From positions 928,001 to 992,000 of the forward strand of contig NC_091116.1 of the NCBI RefSeq assembly GCF_024713975.1: a stretch of 64,000 nucleotides of DNA. Direction: 5' to 3'. Position numbers and translations under genes: made by a program. Origin of the DNA: Paralichthys olivaceus (taxonomy: Eukaryota > Chordata > Actinopteri > Pleuronectiformes > Paralichthyidae). Within the stretch, counting starts at the first letter, position 1. Each line of letters begins with the position of its first letter. This document shows, piece by piece, positions 24,101-42,400 of the stretch. The notes below the pieces were generated by a model. The model was not told the origin of the DNA, made no database searches, and saw only the letters and a list, made by a program, of their open reading frames with translations.

Positions 24101-25018
24101 GCAGGTGATTCAGTACAATATCATAGAGGTGCCTGCTGAAAGAGAAATGTTGTATTAAGTTTATCTGAGAAGCAAGTTTGTGTTAAAAGGCTTGTGTGAT
24201 GCCACAGGATAAAGTCAATAAAAACTTGTTGAATCTGCAGCAAGACGATCCAAGATAAAGCTCCACTTTTTACCCTGTAACTAAAGCTGATTTACAAACC
24301 AAGAGAATCAGTGTGTTGGCCTGAGGCTCCAGAATATCTGGAACTCTGAAACCTCCAGGTTTTACTCTGGGCTTATTAAATATGAATATACACCACCTGA
24401 AGCACAGAATCCACTGACATGAAAAGGGCATAAAGCATTCACCTTGTTTGTGTGCTGGAGCAGCAAGGCACTGAAACCTCTCCAGCCTCACGTGCACGAT
24501 GTGGGATATCACATTTTCTTTTAAATGCAAAGATAAACTTCTGACCCTCTCTTTTATGAGTGTGAGTTTGTTTGCTCTGCCAATGAAAACAAACTGTCGA
24601 GGGAAAGATCTGATGTTTTTCTTGTCCCGCTCGCTTGCTCCTCAGCTTTCATAACTAAACCAGCTTTCCTTGTGGCACTGCCTCACCGAATACAAGGCTG
24701 GCAGGTTTTAACTCTTGATGGACTGTCTTCCTACAGAGAGTGCACCCGAGGTGGTTTCTGCAACTTCATGCACCTGAAACCAATATCACGAGAACTTCGA
24801 AGGGAGTTGTATGGCCGCCGGAGGAAAAGGTATGGGAATCCAGAAAGTGAAATTTTTTTTAGAGGATAGGTTTTAATTTGGAAATTAATCCTTATTTTTC
24901 TCCCTGAAGGCACCGCTCTGGCTCGCGCTCCAGGGAACGACGCTCCCGCTCCAGGGATCGACGGCGGGACCGTGAAAGGCGGAGGTCGAGGGATCGGGAG
25001 CGCTCTGGAAGGTTCTAA
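18159..25018 (+). CDS. u2af1: Splicing factor U2AF 35-kDa subunit
   Basis: Eight coding exons: 18159-18202, 19051-19138, 20025-20091, 22262-22311, 23115-23213, 23442-23575, 24737-24829 and 24910-25018. They give 684 nt or 227 residues with perfect phase. The protein starts [20 protein letters not shown] and follows human U2AF35 closely. Zinc finger 1 (CCCH) is at about 16-40, the UHM domain that binds U2AF65 at about 65-147, and zinc finger 2 at about 149-175. The arginine/serine tail ends [11 protein letters not shown]. Ser34 and Gln157, the human mutation hot-spots, are conserved. The glycine run of the human RS tail is absent. The protein recognises the AG at 3' splice sites in the nucleus as a dimer with U2AF65. 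Exon 3 (67 nt) encodes [20 protein letters not shown], the U2AF35b (Ab) version, and I see no second version in the neighbouring introns. Confidence 0.97.
19285..19485 (+). repeat. RTE/SINE-like retroposon fragment in U2AF1 intron 2
   Basis: It contains GAGAAATTGGTGTTTAATGC, then CACCCAATCTTGCAATCTT, CAACTCCTGGATCC and, near the end, CCCATACATCATCGTCCCTC. I recognise this as a widespread fish interspersed repeat. The family name is uncertain. Confidence 0.45.
19641..19700. repeat. Possible interspersed-repeat end in U2AF1 intron 2
   Basis: The stretch reads AAAGTCAACCTTTATTGTCA and then a short non-coding segment. Similar wording ends several fish LINE and SINE copies. It is weak because the other end is not visible. 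Confidence 0.3.
20214..20380. mobile_element. MITE-like element with ~35-bp terminal inverted repeats
   Basis: The left arm (about 20219-20253, containing CACGGCAGCCAGTTTGACAT then GAAATAGTAGG) is the reverse complement of the right arm (about 20339-20375, CCTACTATTTCAGG then TCAAAATGGCTGCCATG), with about 32 of 35 positions matching. The interior is ~85 bp without coding capacity. A TA-type target duplication is possible. It lies in U2AF1 intron 3. Confidence 0.7.
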
Positions 25019-25182
25019 AGGAAGCCAAGACTGTCCCAATGTTCCCACAACACATCCTTCCCTCTTTACCCCAGCAGTGATGACAGTTACTTTATTTTTG
25101 GTGAATTGTTCAAAGTGTTTTTTTTTTTTTTTCTTTCTTTCTTTTATTCCCTTTTTTTAAGACGAGCTTGTGTCGCTTTCTC

Positions 25183-25188
25183 AATAAA
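25183..25188 (+). terminator. U2AF1 poly(A) signal
   Basis: AATAAA about 165 bp after the U2AF1 stop codon, preceded by T-rich 3' UTR. Confidence 0.8.
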
Positions 25189-25199
25189 ACAGATTTGTA

Positions 25200-25900
25200 A
25201 CTCAGATGAACATTACTTTATTTCTTATGTAGTGATGTTTACAATTGGTTGGTGAGAGCTATTCTTACAAATACACACGTTGAAACCAGTGGGGAAAGAG
25301 TAATTACATCAAGTAACAGGAAATTTGATCAAATAAAACTTTAATTTATGACTTTTAAATGCCCCTTTAAATTCTCTAGATCTGGACACTGAAAAATATC
25401 AGTTCCCTCAACATGTCTGATTTTCTCCATCACGATCCATGAATTATTTTCAGAGAAATCAATAAACACTCTGTAACACAATGTAAAAGAAAGTTTCTGG
25501 CTTTAGTAGATGTTGCATTATCCAGTTGACAAACAAACAGACAAAAACATAACCTTGGTGGAGGTCATAAGAAACGTTAGAGGTACATTTCTACACAGGG
25601 TCCAAACATGGTCATGCTGACTTGACATCGTACCGAACAAATTTCCAGCCAATCAAACTGATCGATAACAGGGAAGGTTATCGATTATTCTTGAAGGTGT
25701 AGAAACACCTGTCTAAACACAGGAAATGACGTATCTCTACATTTTTGGGCAAAGGCCAATAGAAGAAACTAAGATTTAAAATGAACTCAAAATAATTTCT
25801 GAACAAAATCCTGTTTTTTATTGGCACGTGTGAACAACATAGAGGTAAACAAGTGGTCACGTGTTTACGTGCGGAGAGTGTTTGGTCAATAAAAAGTAAA
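25200..25900. other. U2AF1-CBS intergenic stretch
   Basis: AT-rich sequence between the U2AF1 poly(A) signal and the CBS promoter. Reversed RTE/SINE-like wording (AACCTTGGTGGAGGTCAT) at about 25551-25568 suggests an old retroposon remnant. No gene is seen. Confidence 0.5.
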
Positions 25901-25954
25901 CATGTGTCGTGCGTGCGCTTTTTCCCAGACGCCCTTTTGGATGGGAACCCCTGC

Positions 25955-26176
25955 GCTGTGATTGGCCGAGCGCACCAAACAGACGCCCTCACCGCAGCCA
26001 ATGGGAGGCCGCCGTGAATCTTTACCCACGTCCTCCCACGTATGTCGTCACGAAAGAATCCGCAGCCCTCGCGCGGACGCTGTTCACTCCTGCGGGACCG
26101 TCTCACCAGGAGCCACGCGCTTTCCCCCCTGTATATTTTCGTCTTTGAATCCAAGGCTTTTTGGACAAGTCACCAG
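25955..26176 (+). promoter_or_regulatory. CBS promoter and non-coding first exon
   Basis: This is a GC-rich segment with two CCAAT boxes in opposite orientations (GATTGGCCGAGCG at about 25960 and CAGCCAATGGG at about 25996) and a TATA-like TGTATATTTT near 26131. It is followed by an exon ending in CACCAG before GTGAGTGGG, so the donor is after 26176. The next compatible acceptor is at 29546, eight bases before the CBS ATG. The first exon is therefore probably 5' UTR. Its start is unknown, and alternative first exons are possible. Confidence 0.55.
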
Positions 26177-29100
26177 GTGAGTGGGATTTAAACTAAAAGG
26201 GAGAATTTCACGCATCCACACGGAGTTTTGTTTATGACGTTTGGTGCGTGACCGCGGTTCCGCAGATGCGTTTTCTGATGCAACACTGCAACCGCACAGC
26301 ATTGATGATGCGATGTTGCGTGTTGTTCCGCCGATGACGAAAATCAATACCTTTAAATCCCGTGCGATTGTTTTCTGTGAATTCCTCCAGTCACGTGTGT
26401 GTTTCTCTTTATTCTCCTCCATTAAATCGGAGCCGGATCGTGTGTGTTTCTCCATTTTCATCCTTTTATCGATCTCCTTTCATTCTGTCACGTGTTTGTT
26501 CTGTTACACTTCTATTGACCAGGCAGATAATCGATCATTTACTGTAGGGCTGCTACTATCGATCTATTTACCATTTATCGATTGGCCATTATTATTACCC
26601 AGAAACCCCTTTGTGACCAGGTTGATACCCCAACCACATTTACTTGCTTATCTTTTACAGTTTAAACTCAGAGTTGAGGAGCTGATCACAATAGAACTCA
26701 TTTAGAATATTAATAAAACATAAAAATTGAATGATCGCCATCAGCGATGCCTTTGACCATCTAATCAATCAGATGATTATTGAGCCACACTGTTGTATCT
26801 ATTATCTCTCATCTCCTCACACTTTAGCATGGGAGTTCAGAGGTCATCATAATGTGACCATGTGGTGTGTGACTTTCAGGTGTTTGATGTCAGGGTCTCC
26901 AGGGCCATGCATTCCTGCTGCTCACATTTGGCCCCACCATTTGTTATGGCTGAGTGGATATCTATAGCCATGCTCTTCTTGTGCTGCTGTGCCTCCCGTG
27001 TTATGGTGAGCAGCTGATAGAGCAACCCCTGTGCCACTTATTGGAAAAATCTGACACGGGGAAAAGTCTGAGAAAAGGGGGAGCTGTGAACATACCACAG
27101 GAGATTAGAAATGCCAGAGTTTAAGCAGATAACCAAGTCTGATATGGTAAGAATATTACAAGGGGTTTTTCATTAGTTTGGATTTAATCTTGCCAGGCTC
27201 GGATCAGGTGATTTTTTTTCTGACTTATTGGCCTGGTAGGTATTTGAGGATTCTGGGCTCAAGTGAGGAGAATTAGAGAAATTGAAGTTTCTCCTTCCCA
27301 TGAGTCTTTTTTACTGCCTGGGCTTGGTGCCGCATGTGCATTGGCAGAGGATCATGTAACCCACTTGAACCCCGAGGGGTCACCGCATATCACCAACACT
27401 CTCCAACTGAGCACGGCCGAGCCAGTATAACCTGAATTAGCAGCACGACTGGCCCTGCCCTCGGAGATCTGACACCAAGAATTTAACGTGGGCAGGAAAG
27501 GAGGGTTAATGCCGAAGATTGAGAGCAGATGGTGATGGAGGTTGCAGCTTTAACACCGAAAACACTCAACTCATACAAGATAAACAAGATACCTGATACC
27601 ACACCAAACTGCTCTTTCCTTTATCGTGTCATTTGAATGTGGTTTTCAAAGTCTTCCTTTGCCGTGGTGACCTCGAGCTCCTGTGAGTGGCAACACTAGT
27701 GGAAGCTGAAGTCCTATGGTACAAGAAGCCATATTACTTGGGGGACGTCTTCATCGCCAACTTAAAACCATTATGAAGAAGAAGTGATTTCTGGGAAAAG
27801 AAAATTCCAGTTTAAACAGGGTGACACAAATATACTTTAAAGATGTTGATACATAGATTTGCAATCTTTCTGAAAGCCAGCATTTCTGATACTGGTATAC
27901 AACATCTGTTTGCAGTGATGCATTCTGAGGAAGAGTCATTGTTGCAGAAGTTGCAGACTAGCACTGGTGTTCTGTTTGTTTTACTGTGTGGACGTGTCTG
28001 AACATGTGGTGCTAGTCCACAGGAGTCACCAGCAGATGACTGATGTTGACTTATCTTTGAGAACAAGTCTGAACAAACGGCGGAGCCATAAAAAGGGGCC
28101 CGCAGTTTAACAGCTGGCCCCAGTGTACACTGTGGGTTATTAACGCTTCATGGGACCATCGAGAAACCTAATGCACATCTTATCAAGTTAAACAGAGATG
28201 ATGATGCATAAACAGATGCAAAGAAATCTTGTTTTTCTTTGGTTTTCGTTGTTTTGATCTATTAAACTGATCCGTGAATTTAAAGCTAAAACTAATGATA
28301 TCTGTCATCTGTGATTAATTGTCACATGATTTTGTCAGTTAATGGATAAATTAATTGAAGATTTGACAGCTTTGTAGATTTGACAAACAAAACAGCAACT
28401 TCTCACATTCGAGCAGCGAAAACCTGGAAGATTTCTGGCATTTGTTTCTCCATAAATGATTATAATCAGTTAAAAACTATGAATTCAACTATAAAAACAT
28501 TAGCCAGTTTATTTCCAATCAGTTGACAAACTTTTAAATAATTATCCATTTCCCAGCCCCTCACTGGACGACTGATTAGTAATATTTATCACCAGGCAGC
28601 ACCACTGACCTCCACTTTAGGATAATGTTTAACATTTAGCTCTATATGTGTGAGTTTTACAACATTTTATTGCTGGTCACAACCAGTGACTGAGTCAGTT
28701 TAAGCTTTACATTCACAAACACAGATAATCTGAGATGGACGTGCACGGCTGCAGTGGACTGTACATTTTTTCTTAGATGACTGATGTTATCGATTCTGTG
28801 CGGGATTGAAACCTTGTCAGAAAACAACAGTGTTCTGCCAAATCTCCTGGTAAAGAATGATTTGTTGGTACTAACATGACTCTGCACTAAAAGAAGGAAG
28901 GGTGGTGCAGTGTTTCTGTTTTACTGGCTTCTGATGTTACGTAATACGCTCGTCTTTAAGAAGAGGTTGTGGTATAAGAGTTATAGTCGAGTTTCTCTCT
29001 GTGCTGGTTGACAACTCGTTACATTAAGTGCAGACAAATGTCTGGAAGTCAAAGACAAAGTATCGTCGGAATTGGCGGAATTAGTCCGATTATTTTGTAA

Positions 29101-29289
29101 ATTAAGCCTGTCCTGTGTTTCCTGGGTTGTTTCATCTTTTTTGTCTCTCAGATCTAATGTTTAATGTTGAGATCTCCTCCACAGTGAATAAAACTCACCT
29201 GAACCAATTCTTCTACACCAATATGGGCTCAAACCCTTCTTTATTATTGAATTCATTTTCAGTTGTAAACCTTCACTAACTGTGGACAA

Positions 29290-29505
29290 ACTGTGCTATG
29301 TCACTATTTTTTCTATTTTCAAAAACCAGGTAGAACACAGTACTCCTCTTTTTTTTCATCAAGATCCACTTATGATGCAAAAAACACCTCTGGAATTTAA
29401 TGAGTTCTTTCTTGGCCCTTGTGCCATCCCTCCAACAAGTCTTGTGGAAAACCATTCAGTAGTTTTTGTGTAATCCTGCCTACAAACGGGAGTGAAACCT
29501 TAAAC
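29290..29505 (+). repeat. RTE/SINE-like retroposon tail before the CBS start exon
   Basis: It contains TTTAATGAGTTCTTTCTTGG, CCATCCCTCCAACAAGTCTTG and ATTCAGTAGTTTTTGTGTAA, the 3' wording of an abundant fish retroposon family. It ends about 40 bp before the acceptor of the first coding exon. A shorter relative is at about 30805-30840 in CBS intron 3. Confidence 0.5.
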
Positions 29506-29554
29506 TCAAATGTCAACGATAATAACATATTTCCCTGTTTTCCCAGGATAAGCC

Positions 29555-34775
<5,221 letters not shown>

Positions 34776-36230
34776 CAAGCTGAAACATACACAACAAACA
34801 TTGCACCACGTTTAGTAGCCTTTAGTGTCTGAGGGATGATGAAATCATTTTAAGCTGAGCTATTGATTGAGGTTAGCTAATTTCTTTCCATTTTTTAGAA
34901 AATTATTTTTTTTTATGTTTAAATTTAAGTCTTACAATATAATAAGCAAATTATGTTGTGCCACTTGGTCGTTTTATGATATTTCCTATTTGGGGCACTA
35001 CTTATTATAGATGCTAGTAGTGCTCAAAGCAATATTTTGTAAGTTCAGAAACTTGCTTTTTCTTTTGTAGCCTTGAAAAGAGGCCTCCTTATTCGTCTAT
35101 TTGTTGAAGTACGTGACTGTTTCTTTACGGCCTTGTGTACCAATCAAACATTAGAAATAATAGAAGACCTTCATCTCATATATCAAGTTTAGACAACTAA
35201 ACAGTTGCTGTATATATAAACTTATGATTTCCAGTGTTGCTCACTATGTGCTGCTTTTTCATTTGAGTATGTGTACACAGGATGGAATACATTTGGGGCA
35301 TAATCGCATTTCTTTCAACGGCCATGCAGTGGTGTTCCCCGCTCCGTTTTCAACTCAGTGCCTGCGATGTTACTTTAAAGTGACTGTTGAATCTTAGCTG
35401 TGTCTAGGATAACCACTTTGTATTGCATCAGGTTTCCCTCATGAATGTGTATGATACAATAAAATTTAAAGAAAGTCTCTGAACGGTTGTCACAGTAATT
35501 GGAAAAAGAACAGTATTAACATCATTCCTGATATCCTCAGTACTGAAGGGCAAGGAAATCAGCAAGACTGCTAAATATATGTAGAAATAAGTGAAAATGT
35601 TAAGGGACATATTTACCGACAAATGTGTCTTTCTTTTCGTCACAAAAAGAGCAGACGGGTAAGCAATATACAAACTATCTATTTCTGTTCCTCACATTTC
35701 TGTCTTTGTTTTATAACTCAGGCTTTTAAATATCCTTGTAATGAAACTGTATGAAAAGTTAAACATAAGATACAGTTTGTTTGATCTGCTCATGGCAAAC
35801 AAAACTTTATTTCAAGTGGTTAAAAATAAATAATGACTTTAATAAATTTAGTACAGTGGCCCTGAAGTGCAAATCACAACAACAAATTTTATTGGTGAAA
35901 CCTATACTGACAAATCACAATTAGAGCTAAAGAAAAACAAGTCACATAACACAGCACAAAATAAAACACAACGCAAAAAATAAAACACTGACAAATTTGC
36001 ACTAAATTACAGAGTTTACCTAAACACACCCATTGAAAAAAATCAAAAAACTACAATTATTCAATGATATGGAAAACAATCAATGTTAAATAATACATAG
36101 TGGAGTTAGCTACATTATATTTGAGTTAATCAAATCTTAACTACTTGTTTTTTTTACGACAAAATGACTAATTGGTTGCATTAATCACTTTTTCCAATTT
36201 GCACCAAGGTACGTGAACGCAAATATTGAC
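34776..36230 (+). other. CBS 3' UTR and AT-rich intergenic stretch
   Basis: The CBS 3' UTR runs from the stop to about 35480, with AATAAA at 35459-35464. From 35800 to 36200 the DNA is strongly A-rich with imperfect ACAAATT/AAAATAAA runs. No gene or domain-bearing frame is seen. Confidence 0.6.
35459..35464 (+). terminator. CBS poly(A) signal
   Basis: AATAAA about 685 bp downstream of the CBS stop codon, the first good signal on this strand. Confidence 0.7.
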
Positions 36231-36259
36231 AGTCACTGTGTTTGTGTGAGCCATGTGGG

Positions 36260-36477
36260 TGGTGGCGCATGTTTTACGGCTCTGGCAGCACCGTGCGAGC
36301 GGGGAACCGTCAGATCAACCCTGTCCTTCGGTCTCCGCCCCCCGGTCAGCTCCTCGTCGGTGTAACCCGGTGAGCTGAAGGAGCGGGGCGCCTCGCAGTG
36401 GCCTCGTCCAATCAGCGCTGTCATCGGGGACGTATGTGTTGTGTGGCCGCGGCGACGAGCGGGGCCACACGGGCAGT
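36260..36477 (+). promoter_or_regulatory. ZNF654-type gene promoter, CpG-rich
   Basis: GC and CpG content rise sharply from 36270. An inverted-CCAAT context (GTCCAATCAGCG) lies at about 36407-36418, and there is no TATA box. The high CpG content continues into exon 1 and the start of intron 1, to about 36700, as in a CpG-island promoter. Confidence 0.6.
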
Positions 36478-39400
36478 ATGGCGGAGGAGTGCGGTGCGAA
36501 CGAACCGGAGGAGCTGGGGACGCGGCTGCACGCTCTGTCCGGCCGCTACTCGAGCGAGGAGCTGCGGGCCGACAGCGGAGCCTTCTGCGCCGACTTCTGC
36601 GAGGTAAGGAGCCGCGACGGGAGCTGGTGTCCGGGCCCGTTGTCGAAGAGACGGAGCGGGTATGCTGGCCGACTCCCCTCCCCCAGAAATGCTCGCTCCG
36701 CGGCTAGCATTAGCTCCCAGCCTCGTAAGCTCGGAGCTAAGGTCTCGCAGTCGACCAAAACACCCACAAATCAGCGTAACGCCTTGTAAATAACACGTCC
36801 AACGACGTGGGCTCGTCTTCTGCTGGTGTTAGCGACAACACGGAGTCTGTGGATGAGTAATATTGTGCTAATTATTGTTCTCTGCACAGCAAGCTAACTC
36901 GGCTACTCGCCAGCTGGCCAGCTAGCCCAGGATTTAGTTAGCCTGAGCCACGGACTGGACAACTCTCTGCAGCCCAAACAGTTGATGTAATCACCGGCTG
37001 TGTGGCTGGTAGCATGTTAGCTTCTCCTCTCTAACCACAGGTTGGTCCTGCGATTGTTAGCGTTCGTTATCGACATGTTTCGTAATGACCCCAACAGCAA
37101 CAAGACATGGACCTGTAGGTGCATCCCCAGATGAGGTTACAAACTCCTGACGGACAGTGGAGATGGTCAGTTAAACTACTGTCACTGCCAAGATGTTGGT
37201 TTTTATTTAATTACAGGGCCAGTGGCGTTAAATTCAGTGGTTAACTCGATATATTGGCACTGATCAGGGACAATTCAAGAAGCACAATTCGTGTGTTTTG
37301 ACTCAGACAAGCTGACTTCGAAAAATTCCAACTTCGAAATGTTTTTGAAGTCTTATCTGGCCCTCCCTAACAACAAAAACACATGGACTTGTAGATGCAT
37401 GCTTGCAGAAATGGATAACAACATTTCTGGTATCACAACATGTCCTCACACACTGAAGTTTTCATGAGACAATAACTTTGGAGGATGAGAATCAGTCTCT
37501 TTGGACACTAAGCAAATGGAATTCATGAACCACAGCTGTGTTTAAACAGAGATTGACTGGTGGTAGTTCCTGTATAGCACAACTTAGAAATGTTTCTTAA
37601 TGAACAATGTTAACCCCCCCAACAGCAACAAGACATGTGCCTGTAGATGCATTCTTGCAGAAATAAAGCACACTGTTTCTTATGTCTCTAATTGTCTTCT
37701 AATTTTTCAAATTACAATAACGTTTGAGGATCCAAACAGAAGAGAGTCACAGATAAGGTTATCCCCTTGTTGCACATGGAAATGGTGAAACCACAATATT
37801 TATTCTTATTTCTCTATTGGGACACAGACATTAAAGTCAGTGCTTTACTCAACATACAAGCACAGTTTGGGGACACATGAGGCACAACTGGTTTGGTTAA
37901 TCCTTGTTTTAAATCTGATAAACTGCCAAACATAAACTGATGCTTTGCAACTTCCTGTTGTTTAATTTACAAGGAACTGTGTGTAGAGGCCCGAGGATTA
38001 ACAGTCACAATGGTGCACAAGAGCAATGTCTTGGGTGTCCATCGTTGGAGAGCAATACAAGCAAATTGTATTGTATTGCAGACAGGCCCCTGCCTTACAT
38101 AGGTTAATATTGTGCACTGTAATTACATGCTGTCATGGGGATGGGAAAATATAATTAAAAATATGACCAGGCCTTACTGATGATTCTCATGGTAATCAGT
38201 GACTTACACAGCTGTCTGTTTCCTCTTGGTTTTTAATAATAATAATAATAATAATTTATATTTAAAGTTATTGGTTGAAGGGCTGCAACTAACAGTTAAT
38301 CTAATGATTATTTGTTGTTGATTTGTGTGTCAAATCTTGGTCTGACCAACAGTCACCAAACTATATTACATTTGCAACATAGAAAGGTTGGAAATTAAAA
38401 ATGCTTTTTATTGGCAACACTGCACAAATTGAACCTGTTGAAACACCAAAGTACCTACAACTACAGTCAAAACACCTAAAACCCCTGCAGACGGATACAA
38501 ACTGGAAATTGTCCTTGTCATTTTGTTTTTACGTGTCTGATTTGCCTTTTCTCCCTGCAGCTGGTGGAGGAGTTTGCCTCTCGCTGGCAGGTGCCACTGC
38601 CTCAGCTCAGGATCTTAGAGATAGCTCTCCGCTACTTTTCCAGATCCTCTACCTTCTTCGCGTCAAACTGTGATCATGTGCTCCACACACTCAGTAGCCT
38701 GGCATTGTGAGTACACACACCTCCTGAAAGAGCTGGCTTTCTTGGTATAGAAGATAGTTAAATCAATGTGAAATACCCCTGCACGTTTTACCACAAGTTT
38801 ACGGTGGTGACTTATCACTAAAAATAATAAAAGTCAACAAATAACCACTTGTCTCTTGTCAACATTTCTTGCCTGAAATGTAGTCACAGATCAACCAGAT
38901 AGATCAACACAGTGATTTAACTCTGTACATGTTTTGATTCCTGCTTTTTTCCAGTTTTACACCACTAATATATACACAGAATATATATATAACACTTGCC
39001 AGTGGTGGCATTTGTAGTTTCAAACCAAATACATGCAGAACAAATTTGATTATTCACACATGCTAAATAAAACCATTCCTTTATGTATTTGTTCACCAAC
39101 TCATTTTGGTGATTTTCTGGGCTGCTGGCTGCAACGTTTATGGAACCGAAGGTTGATTGTGTTCGCTGGCTCACACAAGCACATTTGTGAGCCAGGAAAG
39201 CCTCTGGAGTTCTGCCAGCTGGAGACCCAACTCCATCCATTAACTCTCTGTCCTCTGTCCCCCAGGGTCTCCCCTCAGTTTCCTAATTAACTCTTTATCC
39301 CAATAAAGTGTTTGGATCCATATAAACAACTGAACAGATCAGTAATAGGACTTTGTTGGTAGAAGCTAATGCCTTTCATCCCCTGACAGGAGTGTTTTTG

Positions 39401-42400
39401 AGTTGCTGCTGTTCTTTGACCAGAAGGATTTCCACCAGGAGCCACTGAAACATTTCACTGTCACATTCCAGGTAAGAAGGAACAGACAATTATTTTATAG
39501 TTTCTCAGTGTGCTTTACTTCTCAGAACAGATCAACTGGTGGGGGCAGTATCGCTGCATGAAAACACTGTTACATCTCTAATAATCATTGCTTTTTCCTC
39601 CCTCATCCTTCCAGGAATGTCATTCGGTCCTTGCGAGATATCAGAATGTTCACTTACTTCAGGTGGAGCGTTTGGTTCAGGGCCACGGGCCTTGGTCCAA
39701 CTCAGTCTTACAGGGGATCCTCAGTGAGTCCAGTTTACCTCAGAATGACGGTAGGCAACATTTTTAACAACTGTCTTTGCACATTCCATATAATTGACCC
39801 TAGTTTCGTACGTCGCACAGGGAGAGTTTTTATTTTCTAAGAACATTTTCTCTCTGGTTGTTCATTGTAAGGGTTAGGGTTAACCCAAATGTTTGCATCA
39901 TAAATCTCTCTTTTCTGGCTTGACCTCTCCTTAGTGGATGGGTGCATCACCGCTGAGCTGCCGGTGTTCTTTGAGCTCCGGGTGCGCTACCTTTTGTCCT
40001 GTGAGCGGGTCAGTGAGGCCATGGCCTTGGCTAGGTGTTGTGCTCGGCATCCTATGGCAGGACGACACTTGTTCTTTCTCCAGGTCTACCTCACGTGGCT
40101 CTACAAAACGTCAAAGCACGACCGCCTACATAAAGAGGTGGGTTGAGTAACTGTTGTTTACTGAAGATTCTGTCTGAATTTAGCTTAAGTACCACACAGA
40201 GCAGTCGTTACAATGATACTTCCATTGTCCCCTGATTTCAGGTGGATGATGTTAATAGCAAAGATGCTGTTCACATCATCTGTAGTTTGGAGTGTGAGGA
40301 ACAGGATGACTTGTTACTTGGCCTCAGCAGAGCCTTCCTCTCCCAGCAGCTCCGCAGGGGAGACATGTACTATTTGTGGTAAGTGGACGCTAATGTAAAT
40401 TGAAGGTTGTGTATAACATCAGCTTTAAAGGGTTTTCATTTATACAAATATCTTAACTCTTTTCATCTGCAGTGATCTTGTCTTCATATGGAGTAAACTT
40501 CACAGTCGGTTAAATACATCCAAGCAAGCTCTATGGGCGGAGAGCCACCAGCTGATGCTGTGTGCCACCAATGTCAACTCAATCTTTCCATTCATCAGAG
40601 CCATACTGCAAGAGGTGAAATATATTTGAATTGTAGTGATTGAGTCTTAATTGAGTAGATTTATTAGTGTTTAATCCTGTGTTGGTAATTTTTTCTAGCT
40701 GGGTGAAGATGGTAGGCAGTTCTGCGTGGAGCTTTGTACTAATGCCCTGGAGTCTTGCCTTCCCTGTGATGTCGTCACCAAGTCCCTAATCTACAAAACC
40801 ATTGCTGGCCTGCTTCCCAACGACCTGGAGGTTTGCCGGGCGTGTGCTCTCCTTGTTTTCTTCCAGGAACGCACAGTTGAGGCCTACAAGAGGGTGTACC
40901 TTCTTTACATGCATCCCGATCAGGAGTACCACGTGGAGTACAGCCCCATCAGGAATAATGTTCGCTTTGAAATGCTGCAGGTAGAGTTTCTTTTTTGGCC
41001 AATCATGTCATCGAAAAAGCACAGTTTGAGACTCTCAGACCACGTTCAGGCCTGGTGTTAACATCTGTCCTGAGTGATCCGATCGCAGGAGGTCAGCTCT
41101 AAATACAGGTGTAAAATCTCTCAGGACTGATATTCATACCAGGTCAATTCAGATTAGCTGTGCTTTGTTGTTGTTGTAATCTTTCCATATTGGAGTACCA
41201 AAAGAAATGTTCCTTATCTCCTCAGGTCTTGAAGAAAGACCTCTACTTCGACCCAGAGTTTTGGAACCTCATTGCTTTGCGGACCAATTGTTTGAAGTTG
41301 ATGAGCGAGAAAGTGGTTAGTGCTGCCCTTGAAGAAATCATGGAGGACAAATGGATCTCTAACTATTCCACCAAAGAGCCTGCTTCACGGTCAAGTTCAT
41401 GTCGGAGAGGAAAGAAAGGGGCACTTCAGGCAGCATCAAAGAAGCGGCACCAGAGAAACGATACGGACACGGCATCCAAAAGACTAAAGGTGGGCCCAGA
41501 CAAAACACAACTGAATGATGATCATGCTGTAAAGAAGAAAGGTACCCATGGGTTAAGACCTTTGAAGAACAAATCATCTGAACCTTTGAGACGTTCATTT
41601 TGGCGGCTGGACAGAATACAAGACAACGTCACCATTAGGTATGGAGAACACAGACGCATCACGCGACTCTCAGAGAAGAACCCTCCAAAACGAAGTATTA
41701 GAAAACCCAGGTGGCTTCTGGAAGACTCAAATACTCTTCAAAAGAACAACGTTCCTCCCAATATCAAAAAGCACGAGTTGAGACATCAGCAGCATCATCG
41801 ATCTTCGGTCATGAAGAGGCCTGAAACCGGTCAGATCAAGAACAATGCAAAACACAAACCACCAGTAAACTCGCATTTAAGCACAAAGGACATCAGCAAG
41901 CACCAGAGAGAATTTTCTTTGGATTATGTTAAACCAGCGCCGCCTCCACAAGTCATTCTTGAGCTCTCCTTACCAGACAATGAGCTGCTGGGTACGTTTA
42001 CTGAGGACTCTTGCAACAGACAGAGAGGATTTCCCCAAGTGCTTCTTTACAAACCCACAGTGAAGCCTTCTGCCACATCACAACCCGTGAAGACTGTCCA
42101 TCGCAAGGAAGTTGTTCTAAGAGCGCGGGATGCCGCCATGTTTGTAAAACAACTGCACTGTTACGCTCGGCGCCAGAAAGGAAAAGGACATGGATTGAAT
42201 GTTCATGGCTCAGTATCAACTATCACACGTTCTTCTGTGCAGGGAAGTCCTCCTAAAGATGCACCAAGAGAGCACTGCAAAAAGCCTGAGGGGAAAGGTG
42301 CCTCTCGGACACTATCTGAAGTTAATTCACCCCCAGTTTTAGAAAAAGTCCATCCAGTTTCACAAAAGACGTCTGCAGCAAGAGAGTCTGCTGATGCCCC

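Noticed and set aside
25678-26180. Minus-strand 158-codon frame over the CBS promoter
   Set aside because: It crosses CCAAT boxes and CpG-rich promoter DNA and has no domain, so it looks like chance openness.
38401-38673. Frame over ZNF654-like exon 2 as a separate small gene
   Set aside because: It is an off-frame reading that runs from the intron into exon 2. The exon frame matching ZNF654 is different.
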